Part shown: positions 49,301-58,500 of the stretch, piece by piece
How positions within the stretch are numbered: the first letter of the stretch is position 1
How the letters are laid out: every line of letters starts with the position of its first letter
From: Anagrus nilaparvatae
Lineage: Eukaryota; Arthropoda; Insecta; Hymenoptera; Mymaridae
Length of the DNA: 64,000 nt
Direction: 5' to 3'
Assembly: GCA_022575985.1 (NCBI GenBank)
Contig: JAKSXM010000137.1
Span: 26,554,001 to 26,618,000 of the forward strand
Notes under the pieces: model-generated
The model's database searches: none
Seen by the model: only the letters and a program-made list of their open reading frames with translations
What the model was told of the DNA's origin: nothing
Translations under genes and position numbers: made by a program

Positions 49301-51443
49301 CCAAGGATTTTTTCCCAAAATATTTTTTTCCAAAAACTTTTTTTTCCAAAAAAAAAATTCCCAATGAACCATTAATTTCCAAAAATAATTTTTTTTTCAA
49401 ATAAATTTTAATTAAACGTTACAAAATGCTTAATCAAATACAATTATTTAATTAATTTATTGTTAATTTTTTATATAGTTTATAATTTTATATGGTAACC
49501 TATGAATTCTAAATATTCAAGTTCTTTTCCACTCTTTACATACACATTATAATATTTCAAAACAATATTATATATCATCGATTATATATATTATTATATA
49601 TAATATATATATATCTTCTTCTGGAACGAATTCTAACGAACACAGTTTTTGATCGGCATTTTTGATAGCCCTGCCATTATCGTCATTATATGCCACCTGC
49701 AACCCTTCACTTTGGATTTTCCTAAACACATTTTGCCGCAAGTGGAAAAAACAGGCTTTTACTTGCGTGTTCATTTTGCGTGCAGAATCAATAATAGACA
49801 CCTCAAAATCAGTCATTATCATTTCTGGTGGCTCAAAATCTGCATCTAACTATTTGAAGTATTCACGCACAATTTCAAAAACTTTTGAATATGCAATCTC
49901 TTCCTTTATCTCTAAAAGAGAATAAACATATGGCAAGGCTACGATTTGCGGATTCTCATCAACTGATTAATTTGTGGATCCTAAGATGGTGAACAATTGT
50001 AAAAAAATTGATGGCGAGGAATAAAAATTTGGGAAATTTTTATTTTGGGAATTTTTACTTTGGGAATTTTTATTTTGGAACTTATTTTTTTTGGGAAAAA
50101 TAATACGTTGGAAAAAAAGGCTTTGGGAAAAATAATAGTTTGGGAAAAAATCCCGTTGGGAAAAAAAGATTGGGAAAAATGTGGCCAGATCCATTTGCAC
50201 GTTCCTAATTTCTTATAATCGTTTTGAATAACTGTATGGTTTTATTAAATTAAAATTGTGATTCTAAACGTTGATGTCAAGTATTAATTAAGATTTTTGA
50301 ACTACAAGTATATTGATATAGATATTTTCAGTCAAAAAGAAAGTAAATTTTAATTATATTATCGCAAATATAAAAAAGCCAGAACGCATATATAAATTTA
50401 TTAAGTATAAAACATAAACATATAGCACAGTTTTTGAAAATTGCACCATACATTTTGCACATTAGAAAATATAGCATTAAAAATAGCACATTTTTAGTCA
50501 CTACATTTTTCAAACATTAAATTTTCAATTAATTTTATCAAAATTTATATACTGAGTATCATTTTGAAAACACGGTAATGCAATGTTGTTTGCAAAACAG
50601 TAATGGCCATTGTTGCTGTGAAGATCGTCATTTTGGAACAATGTTAAAAAAAAATAATTCCAAAATTTTCATTCTTTTTTGCTGCTTTTTATTATAAGAA
50701 TGAAAACCGCGTTAATATGTTCAAATTATTTGTTATAAAATTTTTCTCGCAAATAAAATGATTTCAAAAGATTATTTATAAAGGAAGGAAGTCAAAATTA
50801 AACGTAATGGGAAGGGTTTGAATCTGGGAAAAGTAATGGGGCAAATTCGAAATCTAGAAAAATTGTAACAAATTTTCAAGGCTCTTGAACTTTTCCTGCA
50901 TAACCCATCGAAAATCTTGCATGGCCCTCGGAATCCCTTGTAAGGCTATGGAAAGGCGTTTCTTCTCGGGATGATTTTATTTCTGAGAGTTTTCGTTTTG
51001 GAAAATTAGAACTACTGTAACCAATTACTGCTAAAAATTTTTTGGTGCTCTAAGGTTACTTAGAGAAGCAAAGGAATGAAAATTTAACAAAATTTTCTTA
51101 AATATGAAAATTCGTAAATGACTTTAAAAATGCTAAATTTTAATAAAAATGATTGAAAATTTCTTAATGAAACCGACATGTTTACACAAAAATACTTATG
51201 CATGTTAAAAGTACAAGTAAAAAAATTGAATAATGAATATAGGAGAGAGTTTATGAGGATAATGGGCAAAATTCAAGCCCTGAAATAATGTCTTTAATAC
51301 CAACATCAGTAACACCGAGCAGTAGTCGTGCAGCATCAGTAACTCCAATGGATGCATCGCCACCAGCAATTACACGTGTTACCGTCCAACGTTTAGAACC
51401 ATCAATTATAACTGGTCCGAAACCAAAAGTTACAGATTCGTGA
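30778..51443 (+). CDS. LRP4: Low-density lipoprotein receptor-related protein 4
   Basis: Twenty-five exons keep frame: 30778-30838, 32038-32253, 38400-38633, 38693-38919, 38985-39165, 39235-39364, 39447-39559, 39639-39798, 39871-40024, 40108-40339, 40414-40580, 40659-40811, 40876-41029, 41099-41308, 41568-42299, 42363-42524, 42632-42853, 42914-43197, 43286-43591, 43654-44151, 44225-44553, 44622-45087, 45157-45415, 45487-45890, 51243-51443; 2084 aa. Order: signal peptide, a long polar linker, eight LDLa modules (about 219-575), two EGF modules, then four YWTD propellers separated and followed by EGF modules ([12 protein letters not shown] near 926). A membrane segment (about 1934-1958) and an intracellular NPNY (1980-1983) follow. 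Four propellers with LDLa modules only at the N-terminus is the LRP4 plan. LRP4 is the agrin/MuSK co-receptor and Wnt modulator in vertebrates and organises presynapses in flies. The last exon follows a 5.35-kb intron. Confidence 0.93.
32395..32565 (-). repeat. Dispersed repeat, copy 1 (LRP4 intron 2)
   Basis: On the minus strand this reads GGTAAACTGCGATTCGGGTC, then GTCAGTGGCGAGAAAACACG and CCGCTGATAAG. Related copies stand on the plus strand near 52.1 and 52.5 kb. Confidence 0.6.
32743..33570. mobile_element. PIF/Harbinger-like MITE in LRP4 intron 2
   Basis: The left end is GGGATGTTTAACAATGATGT and the right end mirrors GGGCTGTTCAACAATGATGT; both continue toward YACG. TAA (or CTAA) flanks both sides. 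The termini resemble those of the 21091 element (GGGCTSTT... GTAACG), but the interiors differ. The 828-bp interior has no transposase domain. Confidence 0.75.
33712..34428. mobile_element. 0.72-kb palindromic element in LRP4 intron 2
   Basis: The left arm begins AAAGGACTCCGCACAAAAGT and the right arm ends with the mirrored copy. Inner landmarks such as GAAGCGATCTTGCCATGATG and GACAGCTGCCAACTGTCAAT have mirror copies, and the centre is near 34065. No ORF with a known domain was found. Confidence 0.8.
34438..35791. mobile_element. 1.35-kb palindromic element in LRP4 intron 2, 9 bp from the previous one
   Basis: The ends are CGTCACACCTAGCTTGAA and a mirrored CGACACACCTAGCTTGAA. The arms, about 670 bp each, share GCAGTAAGTTGGATCTGCTC and ATAGTTTTTGACTTGAAAAG with mirror copies and meet near 35110. 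No target duplication could be assigned. Confidence 0.8.
36767..38240 (-). mobile_element. Possible Helitron-like non-autonomous elements (one or two copies)
   Basis: Read on the minus strand, the element ends with a GC-rich hairpin (GGGGGCTTGCCCCC) followed directly by CTAG and then T, which is the Helitron 3' end pattern. A second hairpin, GCGCGCTGCAGCGCGC, lies next to it. Inside, segments around GGATGACGAAATACTCGAAT recur near 37050, 37520 and 37735, and a GGTSCTACGCACCTYGG word recurs near 36967 and 37660. The minus-strand start near 38240 (TCAGAATTTGTTCCTCG) resembles sequence near 37400, suggesting two related copies. No Rep/helicase coding was seen. Confidence 0.45.
45958..46019. repeat. 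(GT)n microsatellite in LRP4 intron 24
   Basis: About 60 bp of TG/GT dinucleotides with a few interruptions, starting about 67 bp after the splice donor. Confidence 0.95.
46766..47413. mobile_element. CACAG-ended TA element interrupted by another palindrome
   Basis: The left end is TA then CACAGTAAAAAAAATCTACA. The right end mirrors CACAGTAAAAAAAATGTACA followed by TA. The element contains the complete 47051-47378 palindrome, so it was about 316 bp before that insertion. Confidence 0.7.
47051..47378. mobile_element. 328-bp near-perfect palindromic MITE, TA-flanked
   Basis: The arms start GGGTCTACTCGGAACCTACA and are mirrored almost perfectly to a centre near 47215. TA (possibly TATA) occurs immediately outside both ends. 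This fits a Tc1/mariner-type MITE. Confidence 0.85.
47455..48158. mobile_element. 0.70-kb palindromic element flanked by TTAA
   Basis: The ends are GGTCATTCTATCCAACTCGG and a mirrored GGTCGTTCTTTCCACCTCGG. The arms run to a centre near 47805 and share CCTTCCCCTAGAATTGAATG with its mirror. TTAA stands directly outside both ends (47451-47454, 48159-48162), as for the 22848 element. Confidence 0.8.
48310..48440. mobile_element. 131-bp MITE with CACTGTAAAAAAT ends, TA-flanked
   Basis: Thirteen-base perfect terminal inverted repeats (CACTGTAAAAAAT) are flanked by TA on both sides. The inner arms also pair partly around GGTAAATTTACTATC-type words. Confidence 0.8.
49255..50191. mobile_element. Mutator-like element (MULE), internally deleted, with 9-bp target duplication
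   Basis: Perfect CATTTGCAC copies flank the element (49246-49254 and 50192-50200); 8-11 bp, usually 9, is typical for Mutator-like elements. The long terminal repeats share TCTGGCGACATTTTTCCCAA (right side TCTGGCCACATTTTTCCCAA) and then consist of many TTTTTCCCAA-type short repeats for roughly 150 bp on each side. A piece of MULE transposase lies between them on the minus strand. The element sits in the last intron of LRP4. Confidence 0.88.
49610..49965 (-). pseudogene. MULE transposase fragment (broken)
   Basis: The minus-strand frame gives [20 protein letters not shown], then an in-frame TAG, then [20 protein letters not shown] and [25 protein letters not shown] with a following CFFHL-Q-x-RKIQ motif is the conserved core of MULE transposases. 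Only about 115 residues remain, so the protein is not functional. The frame starts and ends inside the element with no nearby start codon or zinc-finger domain. Confidence 0.85.
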
Positions 51444-51606
51444 ATTAAAAATATTTTTAAAAAAACTATTAAATAGTGCTCAATTAAATAGTGTAATAAA
51501 ATTTATTGTATGCGAAAAATTAAATAATTTTTGATAAAGGGTTGGCTGGTACGACTGTTAGAGAAGAAAAAAAATGGTATAATTTTTATTTTTTTAAATA
51601 AAAAGC

Positions 51607-51612
51607 AATAAA
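51607..51612 (+). terminator. Polyadenylation signal candidate of LRP4
   Basis: AATAAA repeated several times from 51607 on, 164 bp after the stop in exon 25. AT-rich context lowers its weight. Confidence 0.5.
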
Positions 51613-52014
51613 ATAAAATAAATAAACGCTCAAATTTATTTTTTTGTGCTTTTTAATAAATAAAAAAAAACAGTTTCAGACAAAAAATAATAATAAAAAG
51701 ACTTATAAAATAAATAAAAAGCGTAATTATTAGATAATATTTATGTATTTTATAAAGATAATGAAATAATTACATTTTTTATATTATAATTTAATATTTG
51801 AAAAAAACAGTATTAATTATATGTTTAAATTAGATTATAAAAAAAAAAAAGTTTTTAAGTAATTATTGAAAATATTCCTATAAATATTAAATTTTTCTAA
51901 TATTTTAATGTAAAAAATTATAAAATACTAGCCATATATATATATTTAATGATTAAGAGAAAAAAATTGTTCGAAATTAAAAAATTATAAAATGTGTCTT
52001 TTTTTGAACGTTGA

Positions 52015-52230
52015 AATATTAGTATATTATTATGCCCCATTATGGCAAAAAAAATGAATAATTGCCCAATGCTCGCGTGCAAATGCATGGTAAGCTATGA
52101 TTTTGGGCATTTTTTTTCTTTTTATGAAAAAGGGTTGTATATATACGTTGTTTCTTGAAAACACGTCCTGCTCTACCACCGAGAAATGCGTGGCTTTCTG
52201 GCCGCTGATAAGAAAACGAAAATTTCAAAC
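52015..52230 (+). repeat. Dispersed repeat, copy 2
   Basis: The plus strand carries GGTAAGCTATGATTTTGGGC, then an AAAACACGT word and GGCCGCTGATAAG. It is a diverged relative of 32395-32565 (opposite strand) and 52495-52660. Confidence 0.6.
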
Positions 52231-52494
52231 GAAATGTAATTTGTTTGGTTACTATATTAAGGCCATTAAATTTTGATCTTTTTAAACTGTTTTTTTCGGC
52301 AGCTATTTTAATTTTGCTTTGAAAGATTTAACCCTTTAAATCTATGTAAAGATGGCTCGTAATATTGACTTGTGATGCCCATGTAGAAATTAAAATTAAT
52401 TTTTTGAAATGAATTTTTTAAAAAATGAATGTATATTACTTACCTATGACCAGAAAAATAAAGGATGTCTCAAATCACAAATAAATTAACTCCC

Positions 52495-52660
52495 AAAGCA
52501 AAACCGAGGATGGTAAACTATGATTTGGGGCATTTTTTTTTTATGGCAAAAGGTCGTATATAATTTTTCTGTGTCAGTGGCGAGAAATTGCGACTTACTT
52601 GGCGGAGTGGCCAGAAAATCGAACTCTCGTGGCCACTGTCCAGGAAAAAATTTTCGATAC
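52495..52660 (+). repeat. Dispersed repeat, copy 3
   Basis: The plus strand carries GGTAAACTATGATTTGGGGC and GTCAGTGGCGAGAAATTGCG, matching the other two copies in order and spacing. Confidence 0.6.
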
Positions 52661-52699
52661 ATCGATGTTCCTGTACACGAGAAGAAATTTAGAAGCGAA

Positions 52700-54070
52700 C
52701 CAATATTTTTTGAATAAGAAAGTTCGATAACTGTTCGATAGTACTTTAATTTTTTTAGTTGAGAGAAAATTTAAAAAAATTAGCTATTTAAACATTACTT
52801 TGTTAAAAGAAGTAAGAAAATGTATGCCCACGCAAAATGCATTTTGAAAATTCTTAAATATTTTCAAAAAATCAAGAGCTGCGAATCTTAATATAGGAAA
52901 AATTAAGAAATTTCTCTTTATTTACTAGTAGATGATTTTCAAACCGGTTCAAATTAATTGCCTAATTACCGAGTGTACCAACCAAATTAAACTTCGCTTG
53001 GAATTATTCAGATTACATAAATAAAATAAAAATTGTATAATAAAAAATATTAATTAATTATATTTATTGTGTAAGATATATAAATGACTGTAATTATATA
53101 TATATAAAATATATTTGTATTTTAAGAGAAAAACATGTCCATTAACGTGCATCTAATTTAGCATTTAAGATATAAAATTTGCCATTTATACAATGAATTT
53201 ATTTTTTGTTTATAATACATAATTATATGACTGATTTAGTAATAAAATACTATATTTAAAATTAAATTTTAAAATAAATATTTATATAATAATAGTTAAA
53301 TTTTAAAAAAATTCATTATGTAATTATAAATAATCTCAAAAATTTATTACAAAACAAGAAGTTTTCATATATTAATTATGTAAAAATATAATTTTATTAT
53401 TTTCATTTTTTTGTAAAGAAATTAAATTTTTAATTAATTACTGTAATAATTTGGAGTGGATCCAGAAAGCATGAGTTCAGAGGGGCGAATTTTTAAAAAA
53501 ATACCCTGTGCAGCGGCAAGATGTGCAAAAAATACTCAAAAAGCACTAAAGTAAATTTTTGCTTCATGTGAATTTATACCCAAGACAAAGCCTAGCTTAA
53601 TCTTTCCCTATATGGTTTATTTTTTATTTTTCCCTAAAGGCAAAACCCGCCCATTCCTCTAAAATATGTGCATCCACCTCACAATATGTACTTATGTAAA
53701 TTTATTTTAATATAAAGAAAAAATTACTACAATATTAAAAAATTATGATAAAATGTTAAATTGTATACTTAAAATATATTTTCTGCTTATATATAAATGA
53801 AAATATTATATTTAATTATGTAATTAAATTTGGATTATTATATATAATTAAACGTTATTAGAAAACAAAAATTTTATTGTAGTTTGTAAAATGTATAAAA
53901 ACTTTATTAACAAATTAAGAAATTTTTATTTATATGTACATAAAAAATAAATTTTTAAATTAATTAGTGCCAAAAAGAAATAAATAAATAATTTGTTTTT
54001 TATTAATTAATAATTACATTAGCATAAATGTAAGTGAATAAATGATTGTAAAATAAAAATTTAATTAAAA
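52700..54070. other. AT-rich intergenic DNA, no gene seen
   Basis: The sequence is A/T-run-rich. A less AT-rich patch near 53450-53690 has no coding or RNA signal that I can support. Confidence 0.4.
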
Positions 54071-54536
54071 TTAAAAACTATAATTAATTTCATTTTCCCT
54101 AGAATTAAATTCGAGTAATTTAGTAGGATCTTTACATTTACCATCGACTCTATCACAAGCTAAACCAGAATCACATGGACAAAATAAGAAATGTACATTG
54201 TCTAATTTTATTGATTTACCATTTGGATAACCTAATGTAGAGTTTAATATAACTGCTCCATTTGGACGACAATGGTCACCTTCTCTCTGTAATGGTCTGC
54301 ACCATGGTACACTGTATCTTTCAGCACCTTCAATTTTTTAAGTAGATAAAGGATGAATTTGGTAAGACAAAAATTATTTTTTTTATTTATTTACCTATTG
54401 AACAGCAAGTCCCAGGACCACATTCAGTGTAACTTGAACATATTATGTTATTGTATTGAACAATGTCTTCAGAAATGGATCCACCATAAATTGTAACCAC
54501 TGATACAACCAGTAATAAAATTACCAATTTTGCCAT
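54071..54536 (-). CDS. Astakine-like prokineticin-domain cytokine
   Basis: Two exons (54395-54536, 54071-54327) join as TCAATAG|GTGCTGA and give 132 aa. A signal peptide (MAKLVILLLVVSVVTIYGGS) is followed by a 10-cysteine domain: C-x5-C-x4-CC, then the cysteines of YSVPWC, GDHC, FCPC, LAC and GKC. The stretches ECGPGTCC, RYSVPWC, LGYPNG and FLFCPC are characteristic of arthropod astakines, invertebrate relatives of vertebrate prokineticins. The AVITGA start of vertebrate prokineticins is absent, as in other astakines. Crustacean astakines are secreted and drive release and proliferation of blood cells; that role is inferred here. The second exon's acceptor (TTGAAG) has a modest pyrimidine tract. 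Further 5' UTR exons are possible. Confidence 0.88.
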
Positions 54537-55532
54537 TTTTTAAATCTAGACTTAAAAAATTTTTTTTTTCGTTTTTACTTAACTGCAATTATTGTTCAGA
54601 TATTTTATTATGATAAAAATGAACACGAGAAAAATATGAGTCATAATTTTTTTTTGTAACATTAATAATATATGTAAGAACGTCGGAAAAGATTTTTTTT
54701 AATTGATGTAATAATTGCTTAATGACCTTCATTAATTATGACCATGATTATTTTTATAAAATATATATATATCACGTTTAGTTAAAATATTTATTAATAA
54801 ATAATTTTAATTTATTTTTTAAAATTTTAAAGCTCTCTTTTAAAGCTAAAAAAATTAAAATTTATATTTTTGTCACTGGATTGTGAAATTCGAACTTTAT
54901 ATGAATATGAAACTTTTGAAACATCGAATTCTATTTTTAAATTAAATTAGTTTTTAAAAAAAAAGTCTTTTACTTACTTTTTTTTCTTTTAGTATTGTAG
55001 AGAAAAAACTTTTTAAATAAAAATAAATGCACTAAAAATATTTCCTTTAATCTAAACAACTAAAGATGAGATCAAAATATATACTGATCATTTTATATTA
55101 AAAGCTAAAGTTTTATTTTTTTTTTTTTAATTACAAAACACTCAGCTGGAATTTGACATGTAATGTAATAGATTATGAATTGTTTTTTCAAGAGAATTAT
55201 TATTATAATTTATCATTTTTTATTAAACACATGTGAATTTTACAATTTATATTAATAATATCACGACTTTATTAACATTTAATTATTAAAAAAAAATTAA
55301 TTTTATTAGATTTATTACCTTCTGAAAACAAAGTATTAAAAATATTATTAGAAGTATAATACTCACTTAAGTAAATAATGATTTTGTATTTTTGTAATTA
55401 AATAAATAATTGTGTAATTTAGTTTAAAAATTTGTATTGTATGATTTAATTAGATTAGTCTTACATATTATTGCTTTAAGTATAAAAATAATACCCGATT
55501 AACATAAGTGATGTAATAAAGACATTTTTTGA
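54537..55532. other. AT-rich upstream region of the astakine-like gene
   Basis: No ORF, repeat end or defined promoter motif is supported. The region should contain the promoter of the minus-strand gene at 54536. Confidence 0.35.
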
Positions 55533-57536
55533 ATATGAGAAATTCCACCAAAAGATTGCGCTTATTATGGTCAACCTTTTGAAAAAAAAAAATTTGAAGG
55601 CACACCTTGCTAGTACGTTTTTTTGAGTTCCTTAGATCATATATAGTCACAAAAAAGTGATGAACAGAAAAAATGTTGCTTGTACAATAGTTTTTTTTGA
55701 GTTGGAAGGCTCATCAAAATCACGTTTTTCCGATATTTAAAAAAACCAATTTTTGAAACTTTTTTTTAATCAATTAAAATCATTCTAAACGATATATTAC
55801 TGTTTTTTAACTTATTTTGTACTCATAATTTACTAAAAAAATCGTTTTTATAAAGAAATAACACAAATTTTTAATTATTATAGTGTCTTGAAGCAGCTCA
55901 AAAATTAAGAAAACGTTTTTAAAAATAAAGATTGCTTATTTAGCTTTTAAAACTTCTTTTAGTGGAATTATAATTAAAAGATAATGATAAAAAGTTGAAT
56001 TAAATGTAACTCATTATTTACGAGCTTTAGAAATTACCTAAAACAGCTGAAAACAACTCCAAAGCTAAATTAACCAATTTTGGATCATTTTTAAAACAGC
56101 AAAATCAGTCTCGTTTTCAATGATTTTGTTTATTACTAATTTTTTTATAGAAAAAATTTTCTGAATAGTATTTGCAAGATTTATTTATATATTTTTTCCT
56201 CAGGAATTCGATGAAACCACTAGTTTTTTCATCTGGGGTTTTCCTTAGCCACGAAATCTTATATTTCTATTTTTACTTATTTTGTCCGGTCTTTTATATT
56301 TTGCATTAGTAGCCCATTTGAACCTAAGGGGTTTGAAATATTTAAAATTATCTTTAATAAATAAATAGAGAGGAAAAAACTACTGCTCAATAAAATACGA
56401 AATCGTTTAGTCTTATGATGAAAATTCACTGACTTATCAAATTTTTAAATTATTGATCTTCAAGTAACGTGAAATTGAGATTATAGGAGAATTATTGCAA
56501 AATCATTAATTATTAATTAACTCGACTATTAAAAAACTAGTGGTTTCATCGAATTCCTGAGGAAAAAATATATAAATAAATCTTGCAAATACTATTCAGA
56601 AAATTTTTTCTTGGAGACTGCAAAACTTTTAAAAATTGGTCCCCCATAATTGGTACCCTAAAAAACTAAAAAAATGAATTTTTCTCCTGTAAAGCGTAGT
56701 AAAATGTTAAAATAAATAGTGAGTTCGAATTGTACGGGAAAATTTACAAGGGATTTTGTCTTTTAGTCCAATTTATAACATCATTTGAATCTGCTAGAAA
56801 AATCCCAAGTCTATGAATTTTTAAACAACCCAATATTTAACAATTGAACTGCTTTAGGACGTTGAAAATTAAAAGAAAAATTACTTTTAACAGAAAGATA
56901 ATACTTTAAAATATGTATAATTAAAGCAAATAATAAAAAAATCTATAAAAAAATTAGTAATAAACAAAATCATTGAAAACGAGACTGATTTTGCTGTTTT
57001 AAAAATGATCCAAAATTGGTTAATTTAGCTTTGGAGTTGTTTTCAGCTGTTTTAGGTAATTTCTAAAGCTCGTAACTAATGAGTTACATTTAATTCAACT
57101 TTTTATCATTATCTTTTAATTATAATTCCGCTAAATAAGCAATCTTTATTTTTAAAAACGTTTTCTTAATTTTTGAGCTGCTTCAAGACACTAATAATTA
57201 AAAATTTGTGTTATTTCTTTATAAAAACGATTTTTTTAGTAAATTATGAGTACAAAATAAGTTAAAAAACAGTAATATATCGTTTAGAATGATTTTAATT
57301 GATTAAAAAAAAGTTTCAAAAATTGGTTTTTTTAAATATCGGAAAAACGTGATTTTGAGCCTTCCAACTCAAAAAAAACTATTGTACAAGCAACATTTTT
57401 TCTGTTCATCACTTTTTTGTGACTATATATGATCTAAGGAACTCAAAAAAACGTATTAGCAAGGTTTGCCTTCAAATTTTTTTTTTTCAAAAGGTTGACC
57501 ATAATAAGCGCAATCTTTTGGTGGAATTTCTCATAT
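55533..57536. mobile_element. 2-kb palindromic element carrying an internal insertion
   Basis: The outer arms (about 55533-56147 and 56940-57536) begin ATATGAGAAATTCCACCAAA and mirror each other at high identity for about 600 bp. Landmarks are GAACAGAAAAAATGTTGCTT and GAAAACGAGACTGATTTTGC with mirror copies. The 790 bp between them are not centred. They include a second terminal-inverted-repeat unit (56149-56610, arms about 85 bp, with CCACTAG/CTAGTGG words). This suggests a later insertion at the palindrome tip. Confidence 0.8.
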
Positions 57537-58500
57537 ATATAATTATAGCTAGAATTTACTTTTTCCTTATTATTTATACCAAGAGATAGGCTTATGTATT
57601 TTTTTATAAAAATTATCCTTCGAGGAAAATTATTATTATTGTTTCATTTGTTCAGCATATCTAATATTTACCTTGAGTGTTATTAATAACTTTTACAATT
57701 ATTGGTTGAAATTTGTTTATTTTTACAGTTTTAAGTTTTGCAGATAAAAGATAGAATAAATAAGTAAACAATTATTTATTTAAAAAAAAATTTAATCATA
57801 AAATAATTGACAAAATTCAATTCATTAAATACACAATAAATTTGTATAAAAAATTTTATTACACCTACAATAATTTCATTTTATGTTTTCTTAATAATTA
57901 TGAGAAAAAAAATAATTTATTAACAATTTTATACAATTGAAAAAAAAAATCAACAGAATATTGTATACTTTTATATATAATTTAACTTAAAAAAAAAAAA
58001 ATTATAGCCTATTATACCATCACCTTTATGTGTAAATGAAAAAATTTTTTTATTCGTAAAAAAATTGTATAAAATTATAATACCTAGAAGTAAAATTAAA
58101 GTGCGCTATCGTATTTTAAATAAAATTTAATTTTAGAAGGCACTTTAGCTATACTTTTTTTTGGTATAGCTATTGTCAATTATGAATTTTCGCTGTTATT
58201 TTTAAAAGTATGTACTGTTAAAAAAAGTAGGTATATATCCAACACAAAAAACACATGCGCAAAAATTACTATATTTTATGTTTAAATTTGCTTGATAAAT
58301 TAATTTAAAAATTATGATGCTTTAAGTATATTAAATAAATTATTGCAAAATATGATTTCATTTAATTTAAACTACTATTATTATTTTCTAAATACTTGTA
58401 ATTTCTAACAATTATTATTTAAAATATCGTTGTAAAAAAAATTTTTTGATTAGTAACAAAATTTACTAATAAAAAATGCACTATTGAATTCAAAATTTAC
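57537..58500. other. AT-rich DNA downstream of IDE, no gene seen
   Basis: This interval should contain the IDE 3' UTR. Poly-A and poly-T runs prevent assignment of a single polyadenylation signal. Confidence 0.35.

Noticed and set aside
49649..49925. Plus-strand ORFs of 66 and 87 codons
   Set aside because: They are antisense to the MULE transposase remnant, whose minus-strand translation has the conserved MTDFE/CFFHL motif.
51287..51443. A separate small protein starting at the ATG of [10 protein letters not shown]
   Set aside because: An in-frame acceptor at 51243 extends the reading upstream without a stop and joins LRP4 exon 24 in phase 0, so it is better explained as the last LRP4 exon.
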